A stretch of DNA of 64,000 nt, taken from assembly GCF_001657475.1 (NCBI RefSeq), contig NZ_LXEY01000003.1:1-64000 (forward strand), in the 5' to 3' direction. Each line of letters opens with the position of its first letter. Position 1 is the first letter of the stretch. The notes beneath the pieces were generated by a model, which saw only the letters and a list, made by a program, of their open reading frames with translations, made no database searches and had not been told where the DNA came from. This DNA is from Enteractinococcus helveticum. Its GTDB lineage: Bacteria > Actinomycetota > Actinomycetes > Actinomycetales > Micrococcaceae. The position numbers were made by a program, and so were the translations under genes. Below are positions 19,831-28,077 of this stretch, piece by piece.

Positions 19831-21339
19831 ATGCCGACATCCTGGATACGTCTCTATGCTCGCGGGTTCCTGCTGAGCCCCGACAGCGTTGCATTCATGG
19901 ACGACCTCGAACATTTCCAACGTCATGAGCTCAGTGGTGCAGTCCTCTATGCAGACGACATCACCGAAATAGGCATTGCCACTGCCGGTAACGACTGGGT
20001 CGTGACTCTTGGCAAGCTGCTGCCGCTATCCACCGGCCTCATCCAATCCGTAGGCTCCGACATCGCCGAAGAACTCATGGCACGGCTACTTCGCGACGGC
20101 CTACCCGGTTTGGAAGCGGCTCTCTATGACTTGGGTGGTCGGCACGCGGTGTTAGTGAACCTCGGTGGACAAATCTACGCATATAACGACGCCGCAGGCC
20201 ACCGCACGGTGTATTTCAACCCCGCGCAGCAACGCATCGGATCACACTTTGATATGTTGCATCGTTTATCCGCAGTGTCAGAACTCAGCTGTCCGGTCGG
20301 CAGCCAAAACTATGACGCGCATCCTGAAGGCCTGTGGGATGTAACGGAGAACCCTCACATTCGAGCGCTCTTGCCTAATCACCGACTGCACTTACAACAC
20401 GGCGTCCAGCAACGTTTTGCCTTGATGACCGCCAATCCATATACACACTTACCGTGGCGCGAACGCCTCGAGCTCATCCACCAGTTCTGGCACGAACAAC
20501 TCGACCATGTTTTTGCCAGCAGTCCCTCCAGCCCCGTGGGACTTTCATTATCGGGCGGACTGGATTCTCGAACGATGCTTGCGCACATGCGCCCCTACCT
20601 CAAGCGAACGCGCGCGTTTACCTACACATCATTGAATGTGCATGACGGATCAGAACCCGAGACCTTCTGGGAAAAAACCGTCACCACAGACCACAACGTG
20701 CTGGCACAGATGCACGACTTGCTACCAGAAGACTTCCACGTCATTCACAGAGCTCCCGGTCGGAATCTCACACAAGATCAAGATGAGATCATGCGGCGTA
20801 ACACCATGCGAAACCACGGGCGTAACCTCGTCAAGCTGTACCGCGAACTCTTCTGTGATATCAACAGTATCCATCTGCGGGGAAACCTGGTCGAACTAGG
20901 CCGCCTCATCCGTGGACAACTTCACATCGAAGGCCAACGCCAACGTCTGGCACCCATTATTCAAGCTGTAGGGCGCCGTCGTAAGCCAGATATGAAAGCG
21001 TATCGGAAGTTCTTCTGGGACAAAGTAGACCAGTTTCAATACGACGATGTACACAGTGATTTCGAATATACGGACGTCTACCACTGGGAGAACCGGTCCT
21101 CACGCTGGTATGCCGAAGTTGCGAACGAAACTGACACGGTCTTTGATTCAATCGTTCCGGTCAATGTGCGCCGCATCTACGAGCTACTCATCAGCCCACC
21201 CGTCTGCGTACGTCCCACAGCCCAACTGCAACGTGATCTCATTCATCACGCTTGGCCAGAATTGCTGGCCTATGGCATCAATACCGAAGACGACCTCTAC
21301 ACAACCGGTTTGAGAAATCAGCTGGGGGAGTTAACCTAA
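19831..21339 (+). CDS. Asparagine-synthase-like protein
   Basis: This 502-residue protein has two parts. The N-terminal part (about 1-180) resembles a class II glutamine amidotransferase fold (LYDLGGRHAVLVNL; AYNDAAGHRTVYFN) but lacks the essential Cys right after the initiator Met. The C-terminal part has the PP-loop motif LSLSGGLDSRTMLAH, which binds ATP in AsnB-type synthetases. A conserved late stretch YHWENRSSRWYAEVANETD resembles asparagine-synthase-related proteins found in surface-glycan or natural-product clusters. It probably makes an adenylated intermediate and uses a nitrogen donor other than glutamine. The ATG has GAGGA upstream. The substrate is unknown. Confidence 0.8.
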   Translation: MPTSWIRLYARGFLLSPDSVAFMDDLEHFQRHELSGAVLYADDITEIGIATAGNDWVVTLGKLLPLSTGLIQSVGSDIAEELMARLLRDGLPGLEAALYDLGGRHAVLVNLGGQIYAYNDAAGHRTVYFNPAQQRIGSHFDMLHRLSAVSELSCPVGSQNYDAHPEGLWDVTENPHIRALLPNHRLHLQHGVQQRFALMTANPYTHLPWRERLELIHQFWHEQLDHVFASSPSSPVGLSLSGGLDSRTMLAHMRPYLKRTRAFTYTSLNVHDGSEPETFWEKTVTTDHNVLAQMHDLLPEDFHVIHRAPGRNLTQDQDEIMRRNTMRNHGRNLVKLYRELFCDINSIHLRGNLVELGRLIRGQLHIEGQRQRLAPIIQAVGRRRKPDMKAYRKFFWDKVDQFQYDDVHSDFEYTDVYHWENRSSRWYAEVANETDTVFDSIVPVNVRRIYELLISPPVCVRPTAQLQRDLIHHAWPELLAYGINTEDDLYTTGLRNQLGELT

Positions 21340-21340
21340 G

Positions 21341-21428
21341 AACCCCTCACGCACCTGCCAGAGCCTACCGACCCTTGCTGCATTCCTGCCCTGGGGGAGT
21401 TGAGTAAGATAGCACCGCGTGAGGGGCC
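21341..21428 (-). ncRNA. ffs: Signal recognition particle RNA (small bacterial type)
   Basis: Read on the minus strand, the RNA has end-pairing CCCCTCACGC with GCGTGAGGGG, and in between the conserved SRP apical region GGGCAGGAATGCAGCAAGGG. This is the Ffh-binding RNA that targets nascent membrane proteins. The ends are estimated from the outer helix. It sits just after the stop of the asparagine-synthase-like gene, on the opposite strand. Confidence 0.9.
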
Positions 21429-21566
21429 GGAGTCCATCATACCAATTCATGGCCAAAGTGCGAATTCCAGGTAACCCTTTCTCTCACGGTGATCGTCGGC
21501 GCTGTTTCCACGCTGTCGGGGAAACCAAATTGCTCACGCGCGCACGGGCGTGCCAGAGTAACAGTC

Positions 21567-22292
21567 ATGAGAATTGATATCTGGTCTGACATTGCCTGCC
21601 CATGGTGCTACATCGGACTGACCCGGTTTGAAAAGGCGCTGGCAGCATTCCCGCACAAAGACTCCGTAGAGGTCCACTACCGCACCTTCCAGCTGGACCC
21701 CACCTTGCCGGAACGCGATGACCGCAGCGAGGCCCAATACCTCTCCGAAACCAAGGGCATGCCCGCCAACCAGATCAACCAGATATTTGAAACCGTCAAA
21801 GAACACGGTAAAGAAGCCGGCGTGGCATTCAATATGGACGACGTCGTTGTCGCCAACTCCTGGACCGCCCACCGTCTGCTGCACCTGGCCAAACAACACG
21901 ACCAGAACGTCACCGATCACCAGGATAAAATCACTCCTGCACTCAAACGCGAACTCCTTGCAGGCCACTTCGGCACCGGTCTGGACCTGTCGGATCACGA
22001 CCAGCTCGCCCAGGTTGCGATCTCAGTCGGCCTTGATGAAACTCGCGTACGTGAAGTGTTGGAATCTGATGAATTCGATACCGAGGCCAACGCCGATGTC
22101 GATCAGGCACGCGCTTTCGGTGTCTCAGCGGTCCCAACCTATGTCTTGGCCGAAAAATACGCGCTGCCAGGAGCCCAGTCGGTCGAAACCTTCAGTCAAG
22201 CTCTGCAGCAGGTCTGGGATGAACTCAACCCCGCACCTCTGCAAACGCTGGGAGCCGATGGTCAGACTTGCGACGTTGACGGGTGTGACTAA
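21567..22292 (+). CDS. DsbA-family oxidoreductase (FrnE-like)
   Basis: This thioredoxin-fold oxidoreductase of 241 residues has the redox motif ACPWCYIG near residue 11, the helical insertion, and the cis-proline loop VSAVPTYVL near residue 190. There is no signal peptide, so it should act in the cytoplasm, as FrnE-type proteins do. The frame is open 26 codons further upstream, but MRIDIWSDIACPW is the normal family start. The tail ends in a second cysteine pair (CDVDGCD). It lies just upstream of tRNA-Ser. Confidence 0.93.
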   Translation: MRIDIWSDIACPWCYIGLTRFEKALAAFPHKDSVEVHYRTFQLDPTLPERDDRSEAQYLSETKGMPANQINQIFETVKEHGKEAGVAFNMDDVVVANSWTAHRLLHLAKQHDQNVTDHQDKITPALKRELLAGHFGTGLDLSDHDQLAQVAISVGLDETRVREVLESDEFDTEANADVDQARAFGVSAVPTYVLAEKYALPGAQSVETFSQALQQVWDELNPAPLQTLGADGQTCDVDGCD

Positions 22293-22383
22293 GAACTTGC
22301 CAGCCATTTTGCTTATTCGTTAAAGAATGGGCTATGCTAAAACCTGGTCTTCGCAAGGTGAATACTTTGTAAAGTCCCATGCT

Positions 22384-22468
22384 GGAGGATTCGCATAGCG
22401 GCCTAGTGCGCACGCCTGGAACGCGTGTTGGGTGAAAGCCCTCGGGGGTTCAAATCCCCCATCCTCCG
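22384..22468 (+). tRNA. tRNA-Ser (anticodon GGA)
   Basis: An 85-nt class II tRNA. The acceptor arms GGAGGAT and ATCCTCC pair, the anticodon loop reads CTGGAAC with anticodon GGA, a long variable arm follows, and the T-arm has GGGGGTTCAAATCCCCC. CCA is not encoded. Its 3' part is the integration site of the mobile element that follows, so the last bases were supplied by the element. Confidence 0.95.
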
Positions 22469-22469
22469 C
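22455..22469 (+). other. attL core (tRNA-Ser 3' end)
   Basis: The 15-mer TCCCCCATCCTCCGC inside the T-arm and acceptor 3' end of tRNA-Ser recurs exactly at 31707-31721, about 9.25 kb away on the same strand. The integrase gene lies immediately inside. This is the standard pattern for a tyrosine-recombinase element in a tRNA gene. Confidence 0.88.
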
Positions 22470-22472
22470 TGT

Positions 22473-22516
22473 GGAAGCCCTGGAATCGTTGTTATTCCAG
22501 GGCTTCCCTTATTTTA
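22473..22516 (+). terminator. Terminator after tRNA-Ser
   Basis: A perfect 14-bp stem (GGAAGCCCTGGAAT and complement, 7-nt loop) is followed by CTTATTTTAT. It lies inside attL, so the element brings its own terminator for the rebuilt tRNA gene. Confidence 0.85.
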
Positions 22517-22542
22517 TAAGGGAAGTAGCGCAACTAGTGATC

Positions 22543-22590
22543 TAGTCATTAGTCATCAGGACTACTCATAGTAGATCATGGGACTAGTCA
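22543..22590 (+). repeat. TAGTCA direct repeats between attL and integrase
   Basis: TAGTCAT occurs twice in tandem (22543-22549 and 22550-22556), and CTAGTCA again at 22584-22590. ACTAGTGAT lies just upstream. The position fits arm-type integrase or excisionase binding sites, or an operator for int. Confidence 0.45.
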
Positions 22591-22617
22591 CATTAGAGGC
22601 CCTATCGGGAGAATTTT

Positions 22618-23871
22618 ATGAAAAAATCTCCAAAACTTCCTCCAGGTATCGACCAAAACAGAGCACAGCGTTATCGCGTTCGGATCTATTTCGAAGGCCG
22701 ACAACACACTGTCGGCGTATTCCGCACGGTTGGTGATGCCAAAGCGGCCCTTGCAATCGCACACTCGGAAAAAGCACGGGGCACGTTCATTCCCCCTGCT
22801 GAGAAGCGCGCAAACATTCGGGCGCAGCGTGAGGCCGAAAAGCTGAAACAACAGCGTGACGAAAAAACCGTGCTGGATCTCGGTGACGCCTGGTTGGCCT
22901 GGTTGGAACGCATGGGCCGTAGCACGGGCACAATCTACACATACCGTCGTCACCTTGAAGGGTATTTTTACCCTACGTTCGGTGCCCAGCCTGTCACCTC
23001 GATCACTACCGACGATATTACGAAGTGGTATGACAAGCTGCGCAAGGACAAGGGCAGCGGCGTTGCCCCGCGTGCTTATTTGACCGTCTCAGCAATGTTT
23101 CGATATGCCACTGGTGAGACGAAAGACCTCCCACGGTCGTTTGCCCCTTGGATTGATGAATCACCGGCTGACGTGCCCGGTGGCGCAAAAACAGAAGCTA
23201 AGACACGTACCAGTGATGAGCCCGTGGCAACCCCGGAAGAAATCGCCCAGATTGCCGCAGGGATGCCGCCCCGTGAGGCACTTGGTGTTTTGCTTGCTGG
23301 TTGGTGCGCGTTGAGAATAGGCGAGGTTTTAGGCTTGCGGCGGCGTCATATTCGGCGCACTGGTCGAACTGGGCAACGTGTGGTGTGGCTCAGCATTGAG
23401 GAACAAGTTCAGGCGCGGGGTAGCGGTCCACGATTGGACCCGCCGAAAAGTGTTGCGGGGATTCGTGATGTTCCGGTGCCGACGCGATTAGTTCCCGCAT
23501 TGGAAGCACACCTAAAAAACTATGTTGGCAAGGATGCGGATTCGTTTTTGTTTCCGCGTGACCTGACTGGCAATCAAGTACACAACCCAAACACTTATCG
23601 TAAGCACTTCAACAAGGCCCGTGACGCCGTGAATGCCCGTTCAGAGCAGCAGCCGCCCCGCTTAGAGGGTTTTACTTTCCACGGGCTCAGGCACAGCGCC
23701 CTGACGCGGTTGGGGCAGGCCGGTGCGACTCTCTCGGATCTCATGTCGTTCGCGGGGCATTCTGACATTGAATCGGTGCTGGTCTATCAGCATTCAGAGC
23801 GTGACCGGTTGTCGTCGCTGGCCGAAACGATGTCCGAAAAATTGCAACTAGCTCAGGACGTTATCTCATGA
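22618..23871 (+). CDS. int: Tyrosine-recombinase integrase
   Basis: This site-specific recombinase of 417 residues integrates and excises the element. The N-terminal arm-binding domain (YRVRIYFEGRQHTVGVFRTV) is followed by the core-binding SAM-like domain (residues about 85-165) and the catalytic domain. There ALRIGEVLGLRRRHIR carries the first Arg, LRHSALTRLGQAGA the HxxR box, and GHSDIESVLVYQH the His and nucleophile Tyr. GGGAGAATTTT precedes the ATG. The stop overlaps the next gene start (ATGA), giving translational coupling. Confidence 0.95.
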   Translation: MKKSPKLPPGIDQNRAQRYRVRIYFEGRQHTVGVFRTVGDAKAALAIAHSEKARGTFIPPAEKRANIRAQREAEKLKQQRDEKTVLDLGDAWLAWLERMGRSTGTIYTYRRHLEGYFYPTFGAQPVTSITTDDITKWYDKLRKDKGSGVAPRAYLTVSAMFRYATGETKDLPRSFAPWIDESPADVPGGAKTEAKTRTSDEPVATPEEIAQIAAGMPPREALGVLLAGWCALRIGEVLGLRRRHIRRTGRTGQRVVWLSIEEQVQARGSGPRLDPPKSVAGIRDVPVPTRLVPALEAHLKNYVGKDADSFLFPRDLTGNQVHNPNTYRKHFNKARDAVNARSEQQPPRLEGFTFHGLRHSALTRLGQAGATLSDLMSFAGHSDIESVLVYQHSERDRLSSLAETMSEKLQLAQDVIS

Positions 23872-24260
23872 TGCACACATTTTTTTGTACCGATAAAGGC
23901 CGCCACAAGCGCCGTGATGTTGGCACGATTCAGGACGGGCAGCAGGTCAATAAAGAGATTGAATCGGCTAATCGTTTGCTGAGTCACTACGGGTACGGCT
24001 CGGATGCGTTAGAAACTGCCTTGCCCAATAGGTTGGTTGAACGGACAGGCCGGAAACGAATAAACCGCAGCGGTAAAACATTGGCGTCCACGTTCGACGG
24101 GATTACCGTGAAGGAGACAAAAGCGGGACATGCCTGGGCGTTCACGTGTTCGACGTGTGGTCGTAGTCCACGGGTTGATGATCAGCAGCTACAGCAGCTT
24201 TTAGAGGCCGTTTCCCAGGGGCAAGCATTCGCCCTAGACATTAGCAATTGGGCACAATAG
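23868..24260 (+). CDS. Small Cys/His protein of the element, unknown function
   Basis: I do not recognise a function for this 130-residue protein. It begins MMHTFFCTDKGRHKRRDVG and has a second possible metal-binding pair in FTCSTCGRSPRVDD near residue 93, so a zinc-binding fold is plausible. It is coupled to the integrase by an ATGA overlap, which suggests a role in integration control or early element biology. Confidence 0.7.
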   Translation: MMHTFFCTDKGRHKRRDVGTIQDGQQVNKEIESANRLLSHYGYGSDALETALPNRLVERTGRKRINRSGKTLASTFDGITVKETKAGHAWAFTCSTCGRSPRVDDQQLQQLLEAVSQGQAFALDISNWAQ

Positions 24261-24377
24261 TGCCCCTTGGTGGCCAAGAATATCCATAGTCTGTTAAACT
24301 CACTTTCATGACCGCCTGGGCGTCCATACCCAGGGCAGGCCGCCTCTCGAAACTTCGAACGGGCAGCGAAATTTCGC

Positions 24378-24638
24378 ATGTCCGAAAGAAGTTTTACGAT
24401 GCAGAAGGCAACTCCTAAATCTCAGGTTTTTTCGCCTCAACTCACCATTGCCGATGTCGCAGAATTGACCGGCACATCTGATTCGACGGTTCGCCGTTGG
24501 ATCGCAGACGGCGATTTGCGTGCTTACTATTTCGGGAAGCGCGCTATTCGCATTGATCCCGCAGATTTGAATGCGATGCGCAAAGAAGTCAACCCCGCAA
24601 CGTTCGCTCACGTGAACGGCGGTGATGCGGTTGCGTGA
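24378..24638 (+). CDS. Excisionase-like helix-turn-helix protein
   Basis: This 86-residue protein has a MerR/excisionase-type winged helix: LTIADVAELTGTSDSTVRRW, then GDLRAYYFGKRAIRIDPADL. Proteins of this kind act as recombination directionality factors or as regulators. A hairpin (CCTGGG with CCCAGG) lies in the 117-base gap upstream. Two start codons, at 24378 and eight codons later (MQKATPKSQ), are possible. The end overlaps the next gene. Confidence 0.8.
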   Translation: MSERSFTMQKATPKSQVFSPQLTIADVAELTGTSDSTVRRWIADGDLRAYYFGKRAIRIDPADLNAMRKEVNPATFAHVNGGDAVA

Positions 24639-24924
24639 TCTTAGCTCAGCCCCGGTCCAGCCGCGCACTGTGCGGCCTCAGAATCCAAGGGATTCTTATG
24701 CCCAAATGCGGCGTGACATCGTTGGTCTTTCGAAGAAGGACACAGTTGCGGTCATTATGTCTTACTTGCCTAACCGGTCGTCGTCGTGGGTACGGCGTCA
24801 TCTCGACAAGCTGACGAAAACGCCACCTGATGAATTAGCTAGCTGGCTGAGCTACCCGGACCCCACGGGCTCGAAGGCAGTTCGCAATGTGATGCGGAAC
24901 GGTGGTGGTCGGCGTCGTGGCTAA
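24625..24924 (+). CDS. Small basic protein of the element
   Basis: This is a 99-residue basic protein, not recognised. It has a central helix-rich part (YAQMRRDIVGLSKKDTVAVI) and ends in an Arg/Gly tail (NGGGRRRG), which suggests nucleic-acid binding. It overlaps the excisionase-like gene upstream and the primase gene downstream, so the three are coupled. Confidence 0.65.
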   Translation: MRLRDLSSAPVQPRTVRPQNPRDSYAQMRRDIVGLSKKDTVAVIMSYLPNRSSSWVRRHLDKLTKTPPDELASWLSYPDPTGSKAVRNVMRNGGGRRRG

Positions 24925-26494
24925 AGATTTTGGGCAAAAGGAAACCCCCGGCCCGAATACCGGGGGTATTCCCAGAAAACATAACGAAGAACATTTAAGG
25001 AGTGATCCCAGTATAGCACCTGGTGAGCAAGCTGCCCCACTGACGGAAGTGCAGAAACAGTGGCGGGTCGCGCATCAGGCTCATCAGCTTGGCAAACAAC
25101 AATCGGCCCCAACGGTGGACGAACAAGCGGAAATTGAAGCGCAGGAATATGCGTCGTCGATTGAGTGGAATCATGAAGGGGAACAGCATCGCGGCCAAAT
25201 TCGTATGGCCTATCGTGTCGCTGAGCTTTATCGTGGCGAACTGAAATTCGTGCTCGGCCTGGGCTGGTTGGTTTGGGACGGGCAACGCTGGGCACTGGAT
25301 GAGAAAGACGCTGCTATTAACGCGGTCATTGCCACGTTGCGGTTATCGCTTGCTGAGTCATTCGGTGATGACAAGCTGCGCCGTGATGTTGCGAAATGTG
25401 AGTCGGCACATGGTATTGAAGGGGTGCTGAAAATTGCATCGGCTTTACCTGCGTTGCGTGCTGGTGTGCATGAGCTCGACGCTGACCCGTATTTATTGAA
25501 CTGTGCAAACGGGACCCTTGATCTCCGCACGCGTCAATTACGGGCACATGACCCAGCAGACAATATAACCCGCGTTTGTCGGGGTGCGTATGATCCTGAA
25601 GCGGATCAAACCGCCTGGGCAACGTTCCTCGGCACGTCGTTACCGGACGATGACGAACGCGATTATTTGCAGCGCGTTATCGGTCAAGGTGTATTTGGTG
25701 GGGTGCGTGAACACTTATTCCCGGTGCTTACGGGGGATGGTGCAAACGGCAAAGGCACTGCCTACGGTGCTATCAAGTTCGCGCTAGGTGACTATGCCAC
25801 GGTGATCGACCCTGAATTGTTGATGGTCAAACAGCGCGGGGCGGGTGGACCTGAGATGATGCAGTTGCTCGGCGCTCGGTTGGTCATTGGTTCGGAAACT
25901 GAGGAAGGCAAATGGCTCGATTCTTCGCTGATGAAGCGGTTAACGGGTGGTGATGAGCTCACAGCTAGGCACTTGTATCAAGCGCCGGTCACGTGGCGGC
26001 CTTCGCATCAGATTATTTATGTGACGAACCACTTGCCGAAGGTGAAGGGCAATGATCCTGCGGTGTGGCGTCGTATTCGTGTGGTGCCGTTTGATGTGGT
26101 GATCCCTGAAGGTCAGCGTGACCCGAAATTGCCTGAGCGGTTGGAATTAGCGGCTGATGCAATTCTGACGTGGTCTGTGCAGGGTTGGTTTGATTATGAA
26201 GATCGCGGTGGCATGTTCGAACCGGAAACGGTACGTAACGCCACCGACAGTTATCAGACTGATTCTGACGCTGTGAAGCGGTTTTTGAGTACTCACTGTC
26301 ATATCGGCCCCTCATTTAAGTGTCGCTCGGCTGAGTTGTTCGAAGCGTGGGAAAAATGGGCGCGTGATGACGGTGCCGACCCGCTGAACAAGAATTCGTT
26401 TGCGAAGGAATTAGAGCGTCTGGGATATGTCAGCAAGCGGTCAAGTGCTGGCATGGTGTGGCAGCAAATTGGCCTGCCTGCTTCGGAATTTTAG
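24902..26494 (+). CDS. P4-family phage/plasmid primase-helicase
   Basis: This 530-residue replication protein belongs to the D5/P4-type superfamily 3 helicase group. The middle carries a D5 N-like domain (YLLNCANGTLDLRTRQLRAH), then a Walker A motif TGDGANGKGTAYGAIKFALG near residue 280. An SF3 segment GARLVIGSETEEGKW and the sensor-type IIYVTNHLPKVKGNDPAVWR, with RIRVVPFDVVIP, follow. A winged-helix C-terminus completes it. The full alpha-helical primase domain is short or absent, since only about 150 residues precede the D5-like part. It should unwind the element origin. The GTG start overlaps the previous gene by 23 nt. Confidence 0.92.
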   Translation: MVVGVVAKDFGQKETPGPNTGGIPRKHNEEHLRSDPSIAPGEQAAPLTEVQKQWRVAHQAHQLGKQQSAPTVDEQAEIEAQEYASSIEWNHEGEQHRGQIRMAYRVAELYRGELKFVLGLGWLVWDGQRWALDEKDAAINAVIATLRLSLAESFGDDKLRRDVAKCESAHGIEGVLKIASALPALRAGVHELDADPYLLNCANGTLDLRTRQLRAHDPADNITRVCRGAYDPEADQTAWATFLGTSLPDDDERDYLQRVIGQGVFGGVREHLFPVLTGDGANGKGTAYGAIKFALGDYATVIDPELLMVKQRGAGGPEMMQLLGARLVIGSETEEGKWLDSSLMKRLTGGDELTARHLYQAPVTWRPSHQIIYVTNHLPKVKGNDPAVWRRIRVVPFDVVIPEGQRDPKLPERLELAADAILTWSVQGWFDYEDRGGMFEPETVRNATDSYQTDSDAVKRFLSTHCHIGPSFKCRSAELFEAWEKWARDDGADPLNKNSFAKELERLGYVSKRSSAGMVWQQIGLPASEF

Positions 26495-26500
26495 TTCGGA

Positions 26501-26584
26501 GTGTAGGCGGGTGTATACGTTTTGCAAACTTTCCACGCGTACGGGGGTATATAAAGTTTCCAAACTGCCTACACCCGCCTACAC
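26501..26584 (+). repeat. 15-bp perfect inverted repeat after the primase gene
   Basis: GTGTAGGCGGGTGTA (26501-26515) and its exact complement TACACCCGCCTACAC (26570-26584) flank 54 bases. That spacer contains a second, smaller inversion (AAACTTT at 26526, AAAGTTT at 26553) and the palindrome ACGCGT. Each arm contains GTGTA twice. It could be a replication-initiator site, an operator or a long-loop terminator. Confidence 0.7.
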
Positions 26585-26607
26585 CTTTCAATCTGACTAG
26601 GTGAAAC

Positions 26608-26862
26608 ATGAAAATTTATCGAAAACACTACTGCCTGAAACAACATAAAACAGCCCGAACATTTCTGAAGTGTGCGATCCCTCGAAACGCCTGGATCTCA
26701 GGCACCGGAAACATCGCCGTCATTGCCTGGTGCCGTGTCCCAACAATCACATTATGGGGCAATGAGGTCGATGCGTATCGGGCCAAAAAAATGATCGACG
26801 ACTCAGCATGTGGCGGCAACTGCAATCGTCGTCATGACATCGTGAAAGTAGAAATCTCATGA
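26608..26862 (+). CDS. Small protein of the element, unknown function
   Basis: This 84-residue protein is not recognised. It has one mildly hydrophobic central run (GTGNIAVIAWCRVPTITLWG) and three late cysteine/histidine positions (CGGNCNRRHD). AGGTGAAAC precedes the ATG. Its stop overlaps the start of a tiny downstream frame (ATGA). Confidence 0.5.
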   Translation: MKIYRKHYCLKQHKTARTFLKCAIPRNAWISGTGNIAVIAWCRVPTITLWGNEVDAYRAKKMIDDSACGGNCNRRHDIVKVEIS

Positions 26863-26912
26863 CCGTAGAAACTCAATCCGAAATCGAAAAAATGGAGGAA
26901 AACGATGACTAG
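26859..26912 (+). CDS. Possible 17-residue leader peptide
   Basis: The frame reads MTVETQSEIEKMEENDD, starts in an ATGA overlap with the upstream gene and overlaps the next start codon. It may exist only to couple translation. Its coding status is unproven. Confidence 0.25.
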   Translation: MTVETQSEIEKMEENDD

Positions 26913-27051
26913 GAATAAGCCCACCGACGCAGAATTTAGCCGCTTCTGGAATTTCGTCGAAGCCAAGAAACAGCGCAAGTCGCATGATGTATTTTGCGAA
27001 CAGATCGAGGAAGGATTGAGGAAAAAACGTGACGCTAACTCGACTGACTGA
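26905..27051 (+). CDS. Small 48-residue protein of the element
   Basis: This short frame begins MTRNKPTDAEFSRFWNFVEA and ends with a basic, helix-prone part. It has a strong GGAGGAAAACG site just ahead of the ATG and overlaps the next gene by 23 nt. The function is unknown. Confidence 0.45.
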   Translation: MTRNKPTDAEFSRFWNFVEAKKQRKSHDVFCEQIEEGLRKKRDANSTD

Positions 27052-27847
27052 AGATCAGATGATGACGCCTGCCTCGTGGTACGCATACGAAGAAGTGTTC
27101 CAGGGCGGAAAATTTTCGTTCCACAAACCCGTTCCCGGCTTCCGTATCGATGCGGTATTTTCTGATGGGCGCATCGGAGACTACCACGATTCCGGCACAC
27201 GGCACGGAAAATGCTTAGTCCAATACAGGTCCGGCATGTTTTCGAAGCAGAGCTTCGGACGCCAGTTCGCCCAGGCCGCCCGACAGCGACACCTCGGCCC
27301 ACCATATGCCCTAGAACAATGCGACGAATGTTCTTGCGGCTACCGACTGGTAAGAAATCCTTGGGATTTGATCATGTATGCGGTGCAAATTCAGATTTAT
27401 GATGCCGTGAACGGTCGGTTAGCTAGGACTCGTTTATACGGTGACCTGTTCGGGCGGGGTGATCGGATCGGTCTGGCATTGACTCGGTGTGGTGGTTACG
27501 GGACCGCCGAAAAAACAGTCGATCCCAACGACCCCGCAGACAGCACGATCAGAGTGTCAAAAACCCGGCTTGTTGAAGTCTGGTTGCCGACGATGACAGA
27601 TGAAGGCGCGCCGGTGCCTAGTGGTGTTGCCCAGAAAATTCGGGACCGTTACGGTGTCACGGTGCGAACGATCAAAGGCCAGTTAGCTGACTTCCAGGGC
27701 GTGCCCGACCTTCCGACACCGGAAGATTGGTCTGTGTATCTGGAAGCGGTTCGTGAATCGCATGCCGAGTGGTTGAGGTACATCGAGTTGTACGGTGTCA
27801 CGGCGGCACGCGCACTCTATGAAGGACAAGGACAAGCCAATGGCTGA
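27029..27847 (+). CDS. Unrecognised 272-residue element protein
   Basis: I do not recognise this protein. The N-terminal part has FQGGKFSFHKPVPGFRIDAV and a cysteine cluster (CDECSCGYRL) near residue 100. The C-terminal part has TRLVEVWLPTMTDEGAPVP and a helical end. The GTG start has GAGG seven bases upstream. It lies between the replication genes and the capsid genes and is followed by an 8-nt overlap with the next gene. No membrane segment or known enzyme motif is visible. Confidence 0.6.
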   Translation: MTLTRLTEDQMMTPASWYAYEEVFQGGKFSFHKPVPGFRIDAVFSDGRIGDYHDSGTRHGKCLVQYRSGMFSKQSFGRQFAQAARQRHLGPPYALEQCDECSCGYRLVRNPWDLIMYAVQIQIYDAVNGRLARTRLYGDLFGRGDRIGLALTRCGGYGTAEKTVDPNDPADSTIRVSKTRLVEVWLPTMTDEGAPVPSGVAQKIRDRYGVTVRTIKGQLADFQGVPDLPTPEDWSVYLEAVRESHAEWLRYIELYGVTAARALYEGQGQANG

Positions 27848-28058
27848 CGCGTATTTTTATTTGAGTATGAATGAGCTCATTGATGAACAGGTGAAGTCAA
27901 GAGTTGATTTTATTGATTTGGACGATGAAGGAATACCCGTTGCTGTCGGGCAGTCGATTGAATCCGATGCGGTGATTATGGGTTGCATTGTGACCAGAGA
28001 TGAACTCGCAAAAGCGGGTTTGACAAGGGACGACGTACCACTGTTAACGGTTATCTAA
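27840..28058 (+). CDS. Small acidic protein upstream of scaffold gene
   Basis: This 72-residue acidic protein begins MADAYFYLSMNELIDEQVKS and is not recognised. It overlaps the end of the previous gene and lies 20 bases before the scaffold-like gene. A role near capsid assembly is a guess from position only. Confidence 0.5.
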   Translation: MADAYFYLSMNELIDEQVKSRVDFIDLDDEGIPVAVGQSIESDAVIMGCIVTRDELAKAGLTRDDVPLLTVI

Positions 28059-28077
28059 TAAGAAGGAGAAAACAATC

